From JAJPHF01 sp035293805 (lineage in GTDB: Bacteria; Chloroflexota; UBA6077; JAJPHF01), in the NCBI GenBank assembly GCA_035293805.1, contig DATGMD010000018.1:124001-188000 (forward strand): 64,000 nt of DNA. Reading direction: 5' to 3'. The notes below the pieces were generated by a model that searched no databases, was not told the DNA's origin, and saw only the letters and a program-made list of their open reading frames with translations. Positions 40,663 to 48,063 of this stretch are shown here, piece after piece. A program made the translations under genes and the position numbers. Position 1 is the stretch's first letter; each line of letters starts with the position of its first letter.

Positions 40663-41133
40663 ATGGACGCAGTACGGTTCGGCATCTATAACATCCTGTG
40701 CGATGTCGATGCGACTCGCCTGGCTTACGAGCGCACGCCGCTTGGCGGCGCGGAGATGTGTGGTTGTCTTGCCTGCCGTAACTTCGTGACTGCCGGCGAA
40801 CGCGCTTATCCTTCCGACGTGCTTGCCCTGTTCCAACAGCTTGGCATCGATTACCGCCGTCCTGCCCATGTCTACACTTGGGGCCGTGTCGAGGACGGGC
40901 GCTATCATTACGAGGGCTGGTTCCATTTCGTCGGGCAAGTCGACCAACATATCGATGCCTGGGAGCAAGTCTCAGACTACTTCTACCTCTGGTTCCATGG
41001 CCGCCCGGCACTCATCTCGGAGGCCTTCAAATGGCAGCCGCTCGGGGTGCTGGAGTTCGTCAACAAAGCGGTGCCCTGGGTGCTAAATACCCCGCTCCCA
41101 TCACCAGATTGGCCGTTCGAAACATCACAGTAA
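40663..41133 (+). CDS. Uncharacterised protein with C-x-C-x-x-C motif
   Basis: 156 residues. It contains MCGCLACRNFVTAGERAYPSD near the N-terminus (Cys-Gly-Cys-x-x-Cys), then LFQQLGIDYRRPAHVYTWG and EGWFHFVGQVDQH. The same layout occurs in orphan proteins of several phyla, with no known function; metal binding by the Cys triad is plausible. An upstream GTG at 40621 is an alternative start, but ATG 40663 begins the conserved sequence. Base composition is clearly less GC-rich than the neighbours, with many T-ending codons, so horizontal gain is likely. Confidence 0.72.
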   Translation: MDAVRFGIYNILCDVDATRLAYERTPLGGAEMCGCLACRNFVTAGERAYPSDVLALFQQLGIDYRRPAHVYTWGRVEDGRYHYEGWFHFVGQVDQHIDAWEQVSDYFYLWFHGRPALISEAFKWQPLGVLEFVNKAVPWVLNTPLPSPDWPFETSQ

Positions 41134-41212
41134 TTGAGGATCCCAATCGCTCCTGACCGACACCTACGTTACTTCCTCACGAGCGGCAAAGGAGGGCGGC
41201 GCGGCCGCGGAG

Positions 41213-42247
41213 ATGCAGATCAATCTTGATTTGGCGCTGCTGCAGATGTACCCGCCGGCGCAGCTTGTCCGCGTGGTGCAGCTCTGCGAGCGGGTGGGCT
41301 ACCGCACCTTCCGCTACGGCAACGAGAAGTACTTCCGCGATCCCTGGATCGGCCTGGCGGTGGCGGCCGAGCACACGCGCACGCTGCGGCTCAGCACGTT
41401 CGTGCAGGACCCGTTCACGCTGCACCCGGCGCTCACGGCGGTCGCGATCGCCACGCTGGACGAGCTGAGCGGCGGGCGCGCGGAGCTGGTGCTGGGCGCG
41501 GGCGGGGGCGGCGGCGGCGCGCTCGGCTACCAGCGCGTCAAGCCGGCGCGCGCGATCCGCGAGACGATCGACGTGGTGCGCGGCATGCTGCGCGGCGAGC
41601 GCGTCCACTACGAGGGCGAGGTGGTGCGCTTCGGCGGCGGGCGGCTGAGCTTCCCCGCCCGCGCCGACCTGCCGATCCTGGTGGCGTCGCGCGGCAACCT
41701 GGTGCTGCAGATGGCCGGCCGCTACGCGGACGGCGTGATGATCGCCACCTACGCCACGCCGCGCGGCGTCGCGCACGCCCTCGCGCAGATCGACAAGGGG
41801 CTGGCACGGGCGGGGCGCACGCGGCGCGACGTCGCCATCAACTCACGGGTGGATGCCTGGGTCCACCGCGACCCGCGCGTGGCCCAGGAGGCACTGCGGC
41901 CGATGATCGCCGGCTTCCTGACGACGAGCTACCCCGACACGAACTTCGTGCGCGTCGTGGGGCAAGAGGTCTCGCCCGAGCTAGAGGCGGTGCTGGCAAA
42001 GAAGGACCGCGACCACTCGTGGGCGAACGCCCACCTCGTCTCGGACGCCCTGCTGGCGCAGTTCTGCTGGACGGGCACGGCCGAGCAGGTGGCCCAGCAG
42101 ATCGCGGCGGTGGTGCGGCTCGGCATCACCGACGTGACGGTGACGCTGCACCCGCCGCAGGACGCCACGCCCGCCGACGTGGAAGAGGTCATCCGCAGCT
42201 TCGCCGAGGACGTGAAGCCGCTGGCCGAGCAGCTTGCGAGCCGCTAG
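41213..42247 (+). CDS. LLM-class flavin-dependent oxidoreductase
   Basis: 344 residues of the luciferase-like monooxygenase (F420 or FMN) family. Visible features: QINLDLALLQMYPPAQLVRVVQ, the TIM-barrel element TLRLSTFVQDPFTLHPALTA, DELSGGRAELVLGAGGGGGG, ETIDVVRGMLRGERVHYEGEV and ILVASRGNLVLQMAGRYADGVMIA. The GRAELVLGAG stretch is diagnostic of the family, often F420-dependent in Actinobacteria and Chloroflexota. Start ATG 41213. The following membrane-protein gene overlaps its end, so the two may be co-transcribed. Substrate unknown. Confidence 0.9.
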   Translation: MQINLDLALLQMYPPAQLVRVVQLCERVGYRTFRYGNEKYFRDPWIGLAVAAEHTRTLRLSTFVQDPFTLHPALTAVAIATLDELSGGRAELVLGAGGGGGGALGYQRVKPARAIRETIDVVRGMLRGERVHYEGEVVRFGGGRLSFPARADLPILVASRGNLVLQMAGRYADGVMIATYATPRGVAHALAQIDKGLARAGRTRRDVAINSRVDAWVHRDPRVAQEALRPMIAGFLTTSYPDTNFVRVVGQEVSPELEAVLAKKDRDHSWANAHLVSDALLAQFCWTGTAEQVAQQIAAVVRLGITDVTVTLHPPQDATPADVEEVIRSFAEDVKPLAEQLASR

Positions 42248-42629
42248 CCGCCGCCCGCACCTGCTCGTGTGGGCCGCGGCGTGGGCAGCGATTGGGGCGC
42301 TGACTACGCTTGGACTGGTGGCCATGGGGCTGGGCGGCCTGCCGCTTCTGATTGCCCTACCGCTTGGTGTGGTCCTCGCCTTCGTCAGTCGTTGTCAGGC
42401 CATGTGGGCGTTGTTCATCGGCAGTGGACTGCTGCTCGTGGGCCTCACGGGGCGCCTGGTGGTGCAGATGTCGCCGTGCGGTGTGGGAACGTTCACGCCT
42501 CCGCCCGGCGGCTGCTACTCCCGAGAAACCATGCCCGCGCTGCTGGTGGGTGTGGAGCTCCTGCTGGGCGGGCTGGCCGCGGGCGCCTGGTACACTAAGC
42601 GGGCGGCGAACGAGCAGCCAGACCGCTGA
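42234..42629 (+). CDS. Small multi-pass membrane protein
   Basis: 131 residues with TTG start at 42234 overlapping the LLM gene by 14 bases, which suggests translational coupling. It has about four hydrophobic segments: LLVWAAAWAAIGALTTLGLVA, LPLLIALPLGVVLAFV, ALFIGSGLLLVGL and ALLVGVELLLGGLAAGAWYT. A short central loop contains two Cys (SPCGVGTFTPPPGGC), possibly a disulfide on the outside. No family recognised. The start is uncertain; an internal ATG at 42324 would lose one helix. Confidence 0.65.
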   Translation: MRAASRRPHLLVWAAAWAAIGALTTLGLVAMGLGGLPLLIALPLGVVLAFVSRCQAMWALFIGSGLLLVGLTGRLVVQMSPCGVGTFTPPPGGCYSRETMPALLVGVELLLGGLAAGAWYTKRAANEQPDR

Positions 42630-42673
42630 CAGAATCATCAGTCAATCGCGCCGCGCGCATGAGGAGAGGGCCA

Positions 42674-44260
42674 GTGGCAACGAGTAGGCCTGTGAGGCGG
42701 GCTGGCTGGCGCGTCGGAAGCGCTCTAATCGCGCTCGCGCTCGTCCTTCTCCCAGCCAGGCCAGCTCCCGCGCAGGATGGCAGCCCCGCGCGGGTACGGG
42801 CGGCCCTGGCGCAGCTGGACACGCTCGCCGCGCAATCGCTCCAGCGGACGGGGATCCCCGGCATGGCGATCGGCGTCGTGTCGCGGGATGAGGTTGTGTA
42901 CCTCAAGGGCTTCGGCGTGCGCGAGGCGGGGACCGACCAGGCGGTGGACGCCGACACGGTGTTCCAGCTGGCCTCGGTGTCCAAGCCTATCGCCTCGACC
43001 GTCGTGGCGGCGCTCGTCGGGGACGGCGTGGTGGGCTGGGACGACCACATCGTCGACCACGACCCGACGTTCCAGATGTACGATCCCTGGGTGACGCGCG
43101 AGGTCACGCTGCGCGACATGTTCGCCCACCGCAGCGGCCTGCCCGACCACGCCGGCGACCTGCTGGAAGACCTGGGCTACGACCGCACCGAGGTGTTGCA
43201 CCGGCTGCGCTACCAGCGGCCGGACACCAGCTTCCGCTCGACGTACAACTACACGAACTTTGGCCTCACGGAGGCGGCAGTCGCGGCGGCGCGCGCGGCG
43301 GGCGAATCGTGGGAAGACCTGTCGGCCGAGCGCCTCTACCGGCCCCTCGGCATGACGGCCACTAGCTCGCGCTTCGCCGACTTCGAGGCCGCCCCCAACC
43401 ACGCGCTGACCCACGTTCAGGTGGACGGCCGCTGGGAGCCGCGCTACGTGCGCGATCCCGACGCCCAGTCGCCGGCCGGCGGCGTCAGCTCGACGGTGCG
43501 CGACCTGGCGCAATGGATGCGTCTGCAGCTTGCCGGCGGGCGGATCGACGGGCGACAGCTTGTCGCTGCCGACGCGCTGGCCGAGACCCACCGCCCCCAG
43601 ATCGTCAGCAATCCAGCCAAGGATCCCGCCGTCGATCACACAGGCTTCTATGGGCTGGGCTGGAACGTGAGCTACGACGACGCCGGCCGCGTGCGCTGGG
43701 GCCACTCCGGCGCCTTCGCGAACGGCGCGGCCACGGTGGTCACCCTGGTGCCCGCCGAGCAGCTGGGGATCGTCGTGCTGACGAACGCCGCGCCGATCGG
43801 TGCGGCCGAGGTGGTCGCGCTGGATTTCCTCGACCTGGCGCTGGAGGGCCACCTCACGCGCGACTGGGCCGCCGTGGTCGCCCCAGCCTTCGCCGCGCTG
43901 AACGCGTCGCCCTACGACCGCGGCATCGACTTCACGCGCCCGCCGGCCGACGCCCGACCAGCGCTGCCCGCGGCCAGCTACGTCGGGACGTACGCGAACG
44001 AGCTGTTCGGCGACGCCGAGGTCGTCGCGGACGGCGATGGCCTGGCGCTCCGCCTCGGCCCGGGCCGCACCACCTTCCCGTTGCAGCACTACGACCGCGA
44101 CGTGTTCACCTACCAGCCGGCGGGCGAGAACGCCGCTGGGCCGAGCGGCGTCCGCTTCCAGATCGGCCCCGATCAGACCGCGACCAGCGTGACGATCGAC
44201 AACCTGGACGTCGACGGCCAGGGGACGTTCACGCGGCCGAACGGGGAGCCCTCCCCCTAA
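42674..44260 (+). CDS. Secreted serine beta-lactamase-like hydrolase (class C/esterase type)
   Basis: 528 residues. GTG 42674 is preferred because GAGGAGAGGG ends just upstream; ATG 42659 is an alternative. Signal peptide ALIALALVLLPARPAPAQ. The beta-lactamase/D-peptidase fold shows Ser101-Val-Ser-Lys104 (LASVSKPIAST), the Tyr-x-Asn element in STYNYTNFGLTEAAV and a His-x-Gly element (GHSGAFANGA). A C-terminal beta-sheet domain follows (about residues 430-525, SYVGTYANELFGDAEVV), the DUF3471-like lipocalin fold often attached to such enzymes. Real activity could be esterase, peptidase or lactamase. Confidence 0.9.
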   Translation: MATSRPVRRAGWRVGSALIALALVLLPARPAPAQDGSPARVRAALAQLDTLAAQSLQRTGIPGMAIGVVSRDEVVYLKGFGVREAGTDQAVDADTVFQLASVSKPIASTVVAALVGDGVVGWDDHIVDHDPTFQMYDPWVTREVTLRDMFAHRSGLPDHAGDLLEDLGYDRTEVLHRLRYQRPDTSFRSTYNYTNFGLTEAAVAAARAAGESWEDLSAERLYRPLGMTATSSRFADFEAAPNHALTHVQVDGRWEPRYVRDPDAQSPAGGVSSTVRDLAQWMRLQLAGGRIDGRQLVAADALAETHRPQIVSNPAKDPAVDHTGFYGLGWNVSYDDAGRVRWGHSGAFANGAATVVTLVPAEQLGIVVLTNAAPIGAAEVVALDFLDLALEGHLTRDWAAVVAPAFAALNASPYDRGIDFTRPPADARPALPAASYVGTYANELFGDAEVVADGDGLALRLGPGRTTFPLQHYDRDVFTYQPAGENAAGPSGVRFQIGPDQTATSVTIDNLDVDGQGTFTRPNGEPSP

Positions 44261-44325
44261 CCCTCTCCCAGACAAGGGGTCCAGTGGCTTCCCTCCCCTA
44301 ACCGTCTCCCAGTGGGAGAGGGAAC
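44252..44325. repeat. Tandem fragments of the CCCTAACC/CTCTCCCA repetitive element
   Basis: Two similar units (CCCTAACCCTCTCCCAG at about 44258 and CCCTAACCGTCTCCCAG at about 44296) follow the hydrolase stop. The second makes a hairpin TCTCCCA-G-TGGGAGA at 44305-44319. Confidence 0.6.
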
Positions 44326-44456
44326 AGGACGAGCCTGCCCTGGCGCTCTCTGGGGCGCGCGCGGCACTTCAGGGGAGGGAAGCGCGGGCGCTCGTGGTAC
44401 GGCATTGTGATGCGGGCGCTGTCACGTTTCCTTAGGCCGGGCGACGGGGCCGGCGC

Positions 44457-44462
44457 TATAAT
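44457..44462 (+). promoter_or_regulatory. -10 element for the D,D-carboxypeptidase gene
   Basis: Perfect TATAAT, 78 bases before GTG 44540. The -35 is weak. Confidence 0.45.
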
Positions 44463-44539
44463 CGCGCCGGGCCGGGGCGCGGGGCGTCGCTCGCGTGGCC
44501 GGCTGGTGTGCCGGCATTTCGTGAGGGGTGGTCGCCACT

Positions 44540-45589
44540 GTGAGAGTCGCCCGGTCGCTGCTGTCGTCGTCGCGCCGCGCCTGCGTCGTGCCCGCGGCGC
44601 TCGCGCTCGTGCTGGTTGCCGCGTGTGCGCCGGCCGAACGGACCGCGCCGAACCTGCCGGGACTCGGCACGGCCTCGACCGCACACGCGGCCGCGCCAGC
44701 GAGCAGCGCGCCGCCAAGCGCGGCGGTGGCCGACGCGGCGCAGGGGCTCGCGGACCAGGTGGCGCCGCCCACACTGCCCCCCACGCCCGCTCCCACGGTC
44801 ACGCCGACGCCAACGGTCCCGCCGCCCCAGCTAGCCCACGACGTGGCGCCGCCGCATGTGAGCGCACAGATGTCCGTCGTGATCGACGAGGACTCGGGCG
44901 CCATCCTGTATGGCCACGACGAGAACCACGAGGTGGCGCCCGCGAGCCTGACCAAGATCGTCACCGCGATGGTGGCGCTCGAGCTAGGCCACCCGGCCGA
45001 CCGCGTGACGACCGACGTGGACAGCCGCGTCATGTGGGACAGCACGATCATGGGGCTGGTCCCCGGCGAGGAGGTCTCGCTCGAAGACCTGCTGTACGGC
45101 ATGATGCTGCCGTCGGGCAACGACGCGGCCATTGCCATCGCCCGCTACATCGCCGGCAACGAGACGGTGTTCGCGGACCTCATGAATGCCAAGGTGCGAC
45201 AGCTGGGCCTGCAGCACTCGCACTTCGTGAACCCGCACGGCCTGGAGCAGGAGGGGCATTACTCCTCGCCCTACGACATGGCGATGCTGGCGCGCGCGGC
45301 CATGCGCAATCCCTTCTTCCGCCGGCTGGCCTCGACGAAGGAGTGGAACGCCTCCGGCCTGCTGCGCAGCTACCACCTGGTGAACCTGAACCGCTTGCTC
45401 TGGCAGTACCCGGGCGCCGATGGCGTGAAGATCGGCTACGAGGACACGGCGCTCAACACGATGGTGGTGTCGGCGAAGCGCGACGGCCACCGCGTGTACG
45501 CGGCGTTCATGCGGAGCACCAGCCGCGACGCCGACGGCACGGCCCTGCTGAACTACGCCTTCGACGCCTACGCCTGGCCTGGGCAATAG
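44540..45589 (+). CDS. D-alanyl-D-alanine carboxypeptidase (peptidase S11, PBP5/6-like), lipoprotein
   Basis: 349 residues. GTG 44540 is chosen with GAGGGGTG upstream; GTG 44528 is an alternative. Lipobox LVAAC (Cys29) is followed by a Pro/Thr/Ala linker. The S11 domain carries Ser136-Leu-Thr-Lys139 (ASLTKIVTAMVALE), Ser192-Gly-Asn194 (PSGNDAAIAIAR) and the third motif as Lys297-Ile-Gly (GVKIGYED), where Thr of KTG is replaced by Ile. Related bacilli and clostridia DD-peptidases use KTG, so this may alter kinetics. It trims stem peptides of peptidoglycan outside the membrane. The C-terminus has no anchor helix, since it is lipid-anchored at the N-terminus. Confidence 0.9.
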   Translation: MRVARSLLSSSRRACVVPAALALVLVAACAPAERTAPNLPGLGTASTAHAAAPASSAPPSAAVADAAQGLADQVAPPTLPPTPAPTVTPTPTVPPPQLAHDVAPPHVSAQMSVVIDEDSGAILYGHDENHEVAPASLTKIVTAMVALELGHPADRVTTDVDSRVMWDSTIMGLVPGEEVSLEDLLYGMMLPSGNDAAIAIARYIAGNETVFADLMNAKVRQLGLQHSHFVNPHGLEQEGHYSSPYDMAMLARAAMRNPFFRRLASTKEWNASGLLRSYHLVNLNRLLWQYPGADGVKIGYEDTALNTMVVSAKRDGHRVYAAFMRSTSRDADGTALLNYAFDAYAWPGQ

Positions 45590-45594
45590 TAGAA

Positions 45595-45619
45595 TAGCGC
45601 GTAGCGAGGCTACGCGTTA
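45595..45619. terminator. 11-bp hairpin between convergent genes
   Basis: TAGCGCGTAGC (45595-45605) pairs with GCTACGCGTTA (45609-45619) around GAG with one G-T pair. Serves the D,D-carboxypeptidase and the kinase-like gene. Confidence 0.55.
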
Positions 45620-45630
45620 CTCGTTCCTCC

Positions 45631-46275
45631 CTACCCACTCCCCAACCGTCTGGCGGCCTCGACGATGAGGTCGGCGGCGGCCGTATTGCCCAGCCGCCCG
45701 CAGTCCACCAGCAAGTGGTAGTGGCCGAGCGCCTCCCAGTCGGTCTTGAACAGGTGCTTCACGTAGCGCGCCCGCGCGCGGTCGGTGTCCTGCACGAGCC
45801 GCTCCGCGGCCGCCTGGTCCAGCCCCTCGCTCGCCTGGATCGAGCGCACCCGCTGCGCGAACGGCGCGAAGACGTGGACGTGGAGCGTGTTCGGCTCGTC
45901 CTTCAGGATGTAGGCGCCGCCCCGCCCGACAATGACGGCGTTGCCCGAGCGAGCCACCTCGCGGATCACCTGTTCGATGACCTCGGCGTAGGGGAGGTCG
46001 TCGAAGCTGTCGTAGTCGGCGAAGAGCGCGGTGGTGATCTCGGGCGGCATGGCGAGGTCAGGGTAGCTCAGGCGCAGCGAGCGCGCGAGACGCGCGACCA
46101 GCGTCTCGCCGCGCTCGTCCTTCTCCTCGACGACCTCGCCCGGCACGCCGAGGCGGCGGGCGACCTCGTCGATGATTTCGCGGTCGATGAACGCGGCCCC
46201 GAGCCGGCGTGCCACCTCCTGGGCAACCTCGCCGCCGCCGCTAGCGAACTGGCGCGAGACGGTCACCACGGGCAT
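45631..46275 (-). CDS. Cytidylate kinase-like family protein
   Basis: 214 residues from ATG 46275 with GAGGTGAGG upstream. The Walker-A-like loop is SRQFASGGGEVAQEVARRLG, typical of cytidylate-kinase-like proteins (CMK-like AAA_33 group) rather than bona fide CMP kinase. Further marks are IVGRGGAYILKDEPNTLHVHVFAP and RYVKHLFKTDWEALGHYHLL. Such proteins phosphorylate small substrates or are uncharacterised; they are common in Chloroflexota and cyanobacteria. It stands alone between convergent and divergent neighbours. ATG 46296 is an alternative. Confidence 0.88.
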   Translation of the reverse strand: MPVVTVSRQFASGGGEVAQEVARRLGAAFIDREIIDEVARRLGVPGEVVEEKDERGETLVARLARSLRLSYPDLAMPPEITTALFADYDSFDDLPYAEVIEQVIREVARSGNAVIVGRGGAYILKDEPNTLHVHVFAPFAQRVRSIQASEGLDQAAAERLVQDTDRARARYVKHLFKTDWEALGHYHLLVDCGRLGNTAAADLIVEAARRLGSG

Positions 46276-46438
46276 GGGCCTCACCTCAGCGTGCAAGGTG
46301 GGGCATTATGCGGCATCGGGGCCGGCGCCGCCCACTGCCGCGCTCAGACCACGGAGATGGGCCACCCCGGCCGAGCCGCGTGGGGGGCACGGCCCGGCCG
46401 GGGTGGTGGGAAGATGGTGCCTTTTGAGTTAGTCGGGG

Positions 46439-46669
46439 CTACGCGCAGACGTCGCGGTCCGGCACGGGGTTGCGCCGGGGGCGGCCGGGTTTACCCCGCA
46501 TGCTGAGTCGCCAGGCCTCGATATCGTCGCCGGTGTACAGCGGCGGCGGCGGCGGATAGGCGACCTCGCCGCACCACAGGCAGGTTTGCTCGCCGTCGTA
46601 TCCGCCGTACATCTGGCCGCCGCAGCGCTCGCAGCGCGGCAGCGCGCTGGGCTTCACCGTGTTGATCAT
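46439..46669 (-). CDS. Small zinc-ribbon protein
   Basis: 76 residues from ATG 46669 with GGAGGTGA upstream. CERCGG and CLWCGE form a four-Cys zinc ribbon. A Pro-run (YPPPPPLYT) follows, then a basic C-terminus with GKPGRPRRNP, which resembles an AT-hook. It may bind nucleic acid or act in complex assembly. Small unannotated zinc-ribbon proteins with a Pro linker and basic tail recur in Chloroflexota genomes, but no function is known. Confidence 0.72.
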   Translation of the reverse strand: MINTVKPSALPRCERCGGQMYGGYDGEQTCLWCGEVAYPPPPPLYTGDDIEAWRLSMRGKPGRPRRNPVPDRDVCA

Positions 46670-46891
46670 CTACGCTTCACCTCCAGGCTGGCTGACTCAA
46701 GCCTAAAGGTCCGAGATTGTGTCCCTGTTAGCGAGATGCTAAAGAACTATTAAATCGGGCGGCCGACCGGGGCGGCGTCGCCGGTGCTAAAAGCGCCGCT
46801 GGGCGGCGCCAGTCAGCAGCGGGGCGGCAGCAACAATGGCGCCGGAGCGTGGGATACCATGGTCGACGCGGGGAGCGGCGAGCGCGGGCAG

Positions 46892-47716
46892 CTACGGGTC
46901 GGTGTCGGCGGCCCCGACGGAGGCCATGCGCTGCTCCCAGGCCTCGGCCGCCCGCAGCGCCGTCGCGAGGGTCGTCGCCTCCGCGCCACAGGCCTCGGCT
47001 ATCCGCGCCACGTCGGTCGCCCAGGTTAGCGCCAGGGGCCGTGGGCGCAGCAGTAGCCGGGCGAGCGTGGCGCGCGGACACCCCAGCTGGAGCGCGAACT
47101 CGTCTTCGTCCCACCCCTGCGCATACGCATACGGCATCAAGAGCGAGGCCAGGAAGCCGGGCCGGGTCGTGGCTTCCCGCACCAGATACTGCAGCAGGCC
47201 CTCGACCTGCAGCACCTGCTCCTCAATCGCTTCCGCGCGGGGAGCCAGCGGTGGCGGGCCGGCCGAGATCTCATCCGGCGGCGGCCCGCCCTCCCCGGAC
47301 GCCGCGGGCGAGGCCGTCGCCGGGGCAGCTCTCAGGAATCGCTCCCGCGCTCGCGTCCAGACCTGCACCCGGTCCAGCAGCTCCTGGGCCACAAACGGCT
47401 TGGTGATGTAGTCGTCGGCGCCCGCAGCGAACCCCGCGTGGCGCTGCCCCTCGCCCCCAAGCGCGGTCACCATGATGATGGGAACATCGCCCACGTGGTC
47501 CCGCGCGCGAATCCGCCGGCACACTTGTAGCCCATTCAAGTCGGGCATCATCACGTCGAGCAGGACGAGCGCGATGTCCGTGTCCAGGCGCGCGAGCGCG
47601 GTGCCGCCATCCCGGGCCGTTTCCACACCGTACCCGCCGGCAGTCAGGATCTGCTCGATCAGCGCGCTAATCTCAGGATCGTCGTCCACCACGAGCACGC
47701 GCGGCGCAGAATTCAT
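46892..47716 (-). CDS. Response regulator with helix-turn-helix-like C-terminal domain
   Basis: 274 residues from ATG 47716. Residues about 4-125 are a receiver domain: VLVVDDDPEISALIEQIL, phospho-Asp in LVLLDVMMPDLNG, Thr in IMVTALGG and Lys in DDYITKPFVAQEL. A linker of about 35 residues, rich in Pro and Ala, is followed by a helical domain containing EDEFALQLGCPRATLARLLL and DVARIAEACGAEATTLATAL. This has the spacing of an XRE-like HTH. The domain is not one of the standard OmpR/LuxR output types. No kinase neighbour; candidate partners are those at 12.9-17.7 kb. Confidence 0.8.
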   Translation of the reverse strand: MNSAPRVLVVDDDPEISALIEQILTAGGYGVETARDGGTALARLDTDIALVLLDVMMPDLNGLQVCRRIRARDHVGDVPIIMVTALGGEGQRHAGFAAGADDYITKPFVAQELLDRVQVWTRARERFLRAAPATASPAASGEGGPPPDEISAGPPPLAPRAEAIEEQVLQVEGLLQYLVREATTRPGFLASLLMPYAYAQGWDEDEFALQLGCPRATLARLLLRPRPLALTWATDVARIAEACGAEATTLATALRAAEAWEQRMASVGAADTDP

Positions 47717-47902
47717 GGTGACACCCCGTGAACGCAAGCCATTGGCGTCGCCTGGCGAGTTGCCGCGCTAGGAGAGCAACGTCGCCGCTCAAGAGGCGGT
47801 GACTGACCGTCATCTCCGTGGGCAGCGCTGCTCTCATCCGGGCCACCAGCCCCAACGCCGCTTCCCATCATTACCCCCGGCCAGCGCGTCTATCCTGTCG
47901 CC

Positions 47903-47934
47903 TGTCTGCTAGCAGAAAATAATGTCTGCTAGCA
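47903..47934. promoter_or_regulatory. Tandem operator-like sites TGTCTGCTAGCA
   Basis: Identical 12-base units at 47903-47914 and 47923-47934, start to start 20 bases apart (about two helical turns), each containing the palindrome TGCTAGCA and separated by an A-rich spacer. The spacing suits cooperative binding of dimers. It lies about 190 bases upstream of the response regulator start. Confidence 0.5.
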
Positions 47935-47997
47935 CTCATCATAGCACGCGGCAGGTTGCGGCCGGCATTTTCCTCACGACCCCTTGTGAACGGAACA

Positions 47998-48038
47998 GGC
48001 CCGCCCGCCTTTCAGGGATCCTGAAAGGCGGGCGGGCC
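47998..48038 (-). terminator. Perfect 19-bp hairpin after the nitrite-reductase-like gene
   Basis: GGCCCGCCCGCCTTTCAGG (47998-48016) pairs exactly with 48020-48038 around GAT. It starts 26 bases beyond the stop. No T-run follows. Confidence 0.65.
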
Positions 48039-48063
48039 CTGCCGGACCGCGCCGTGGTGGCGC

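Larger units (their letters stand above)
47717..48063. other. 347-base region between response regulator and nitrite-reductase-like gene
   Basis: It holds the tandem TGCTAGCA sites and the 19-bp terminator listed separately. The rest shows no ORF or RNA that I can support. Confidence 0.5.
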
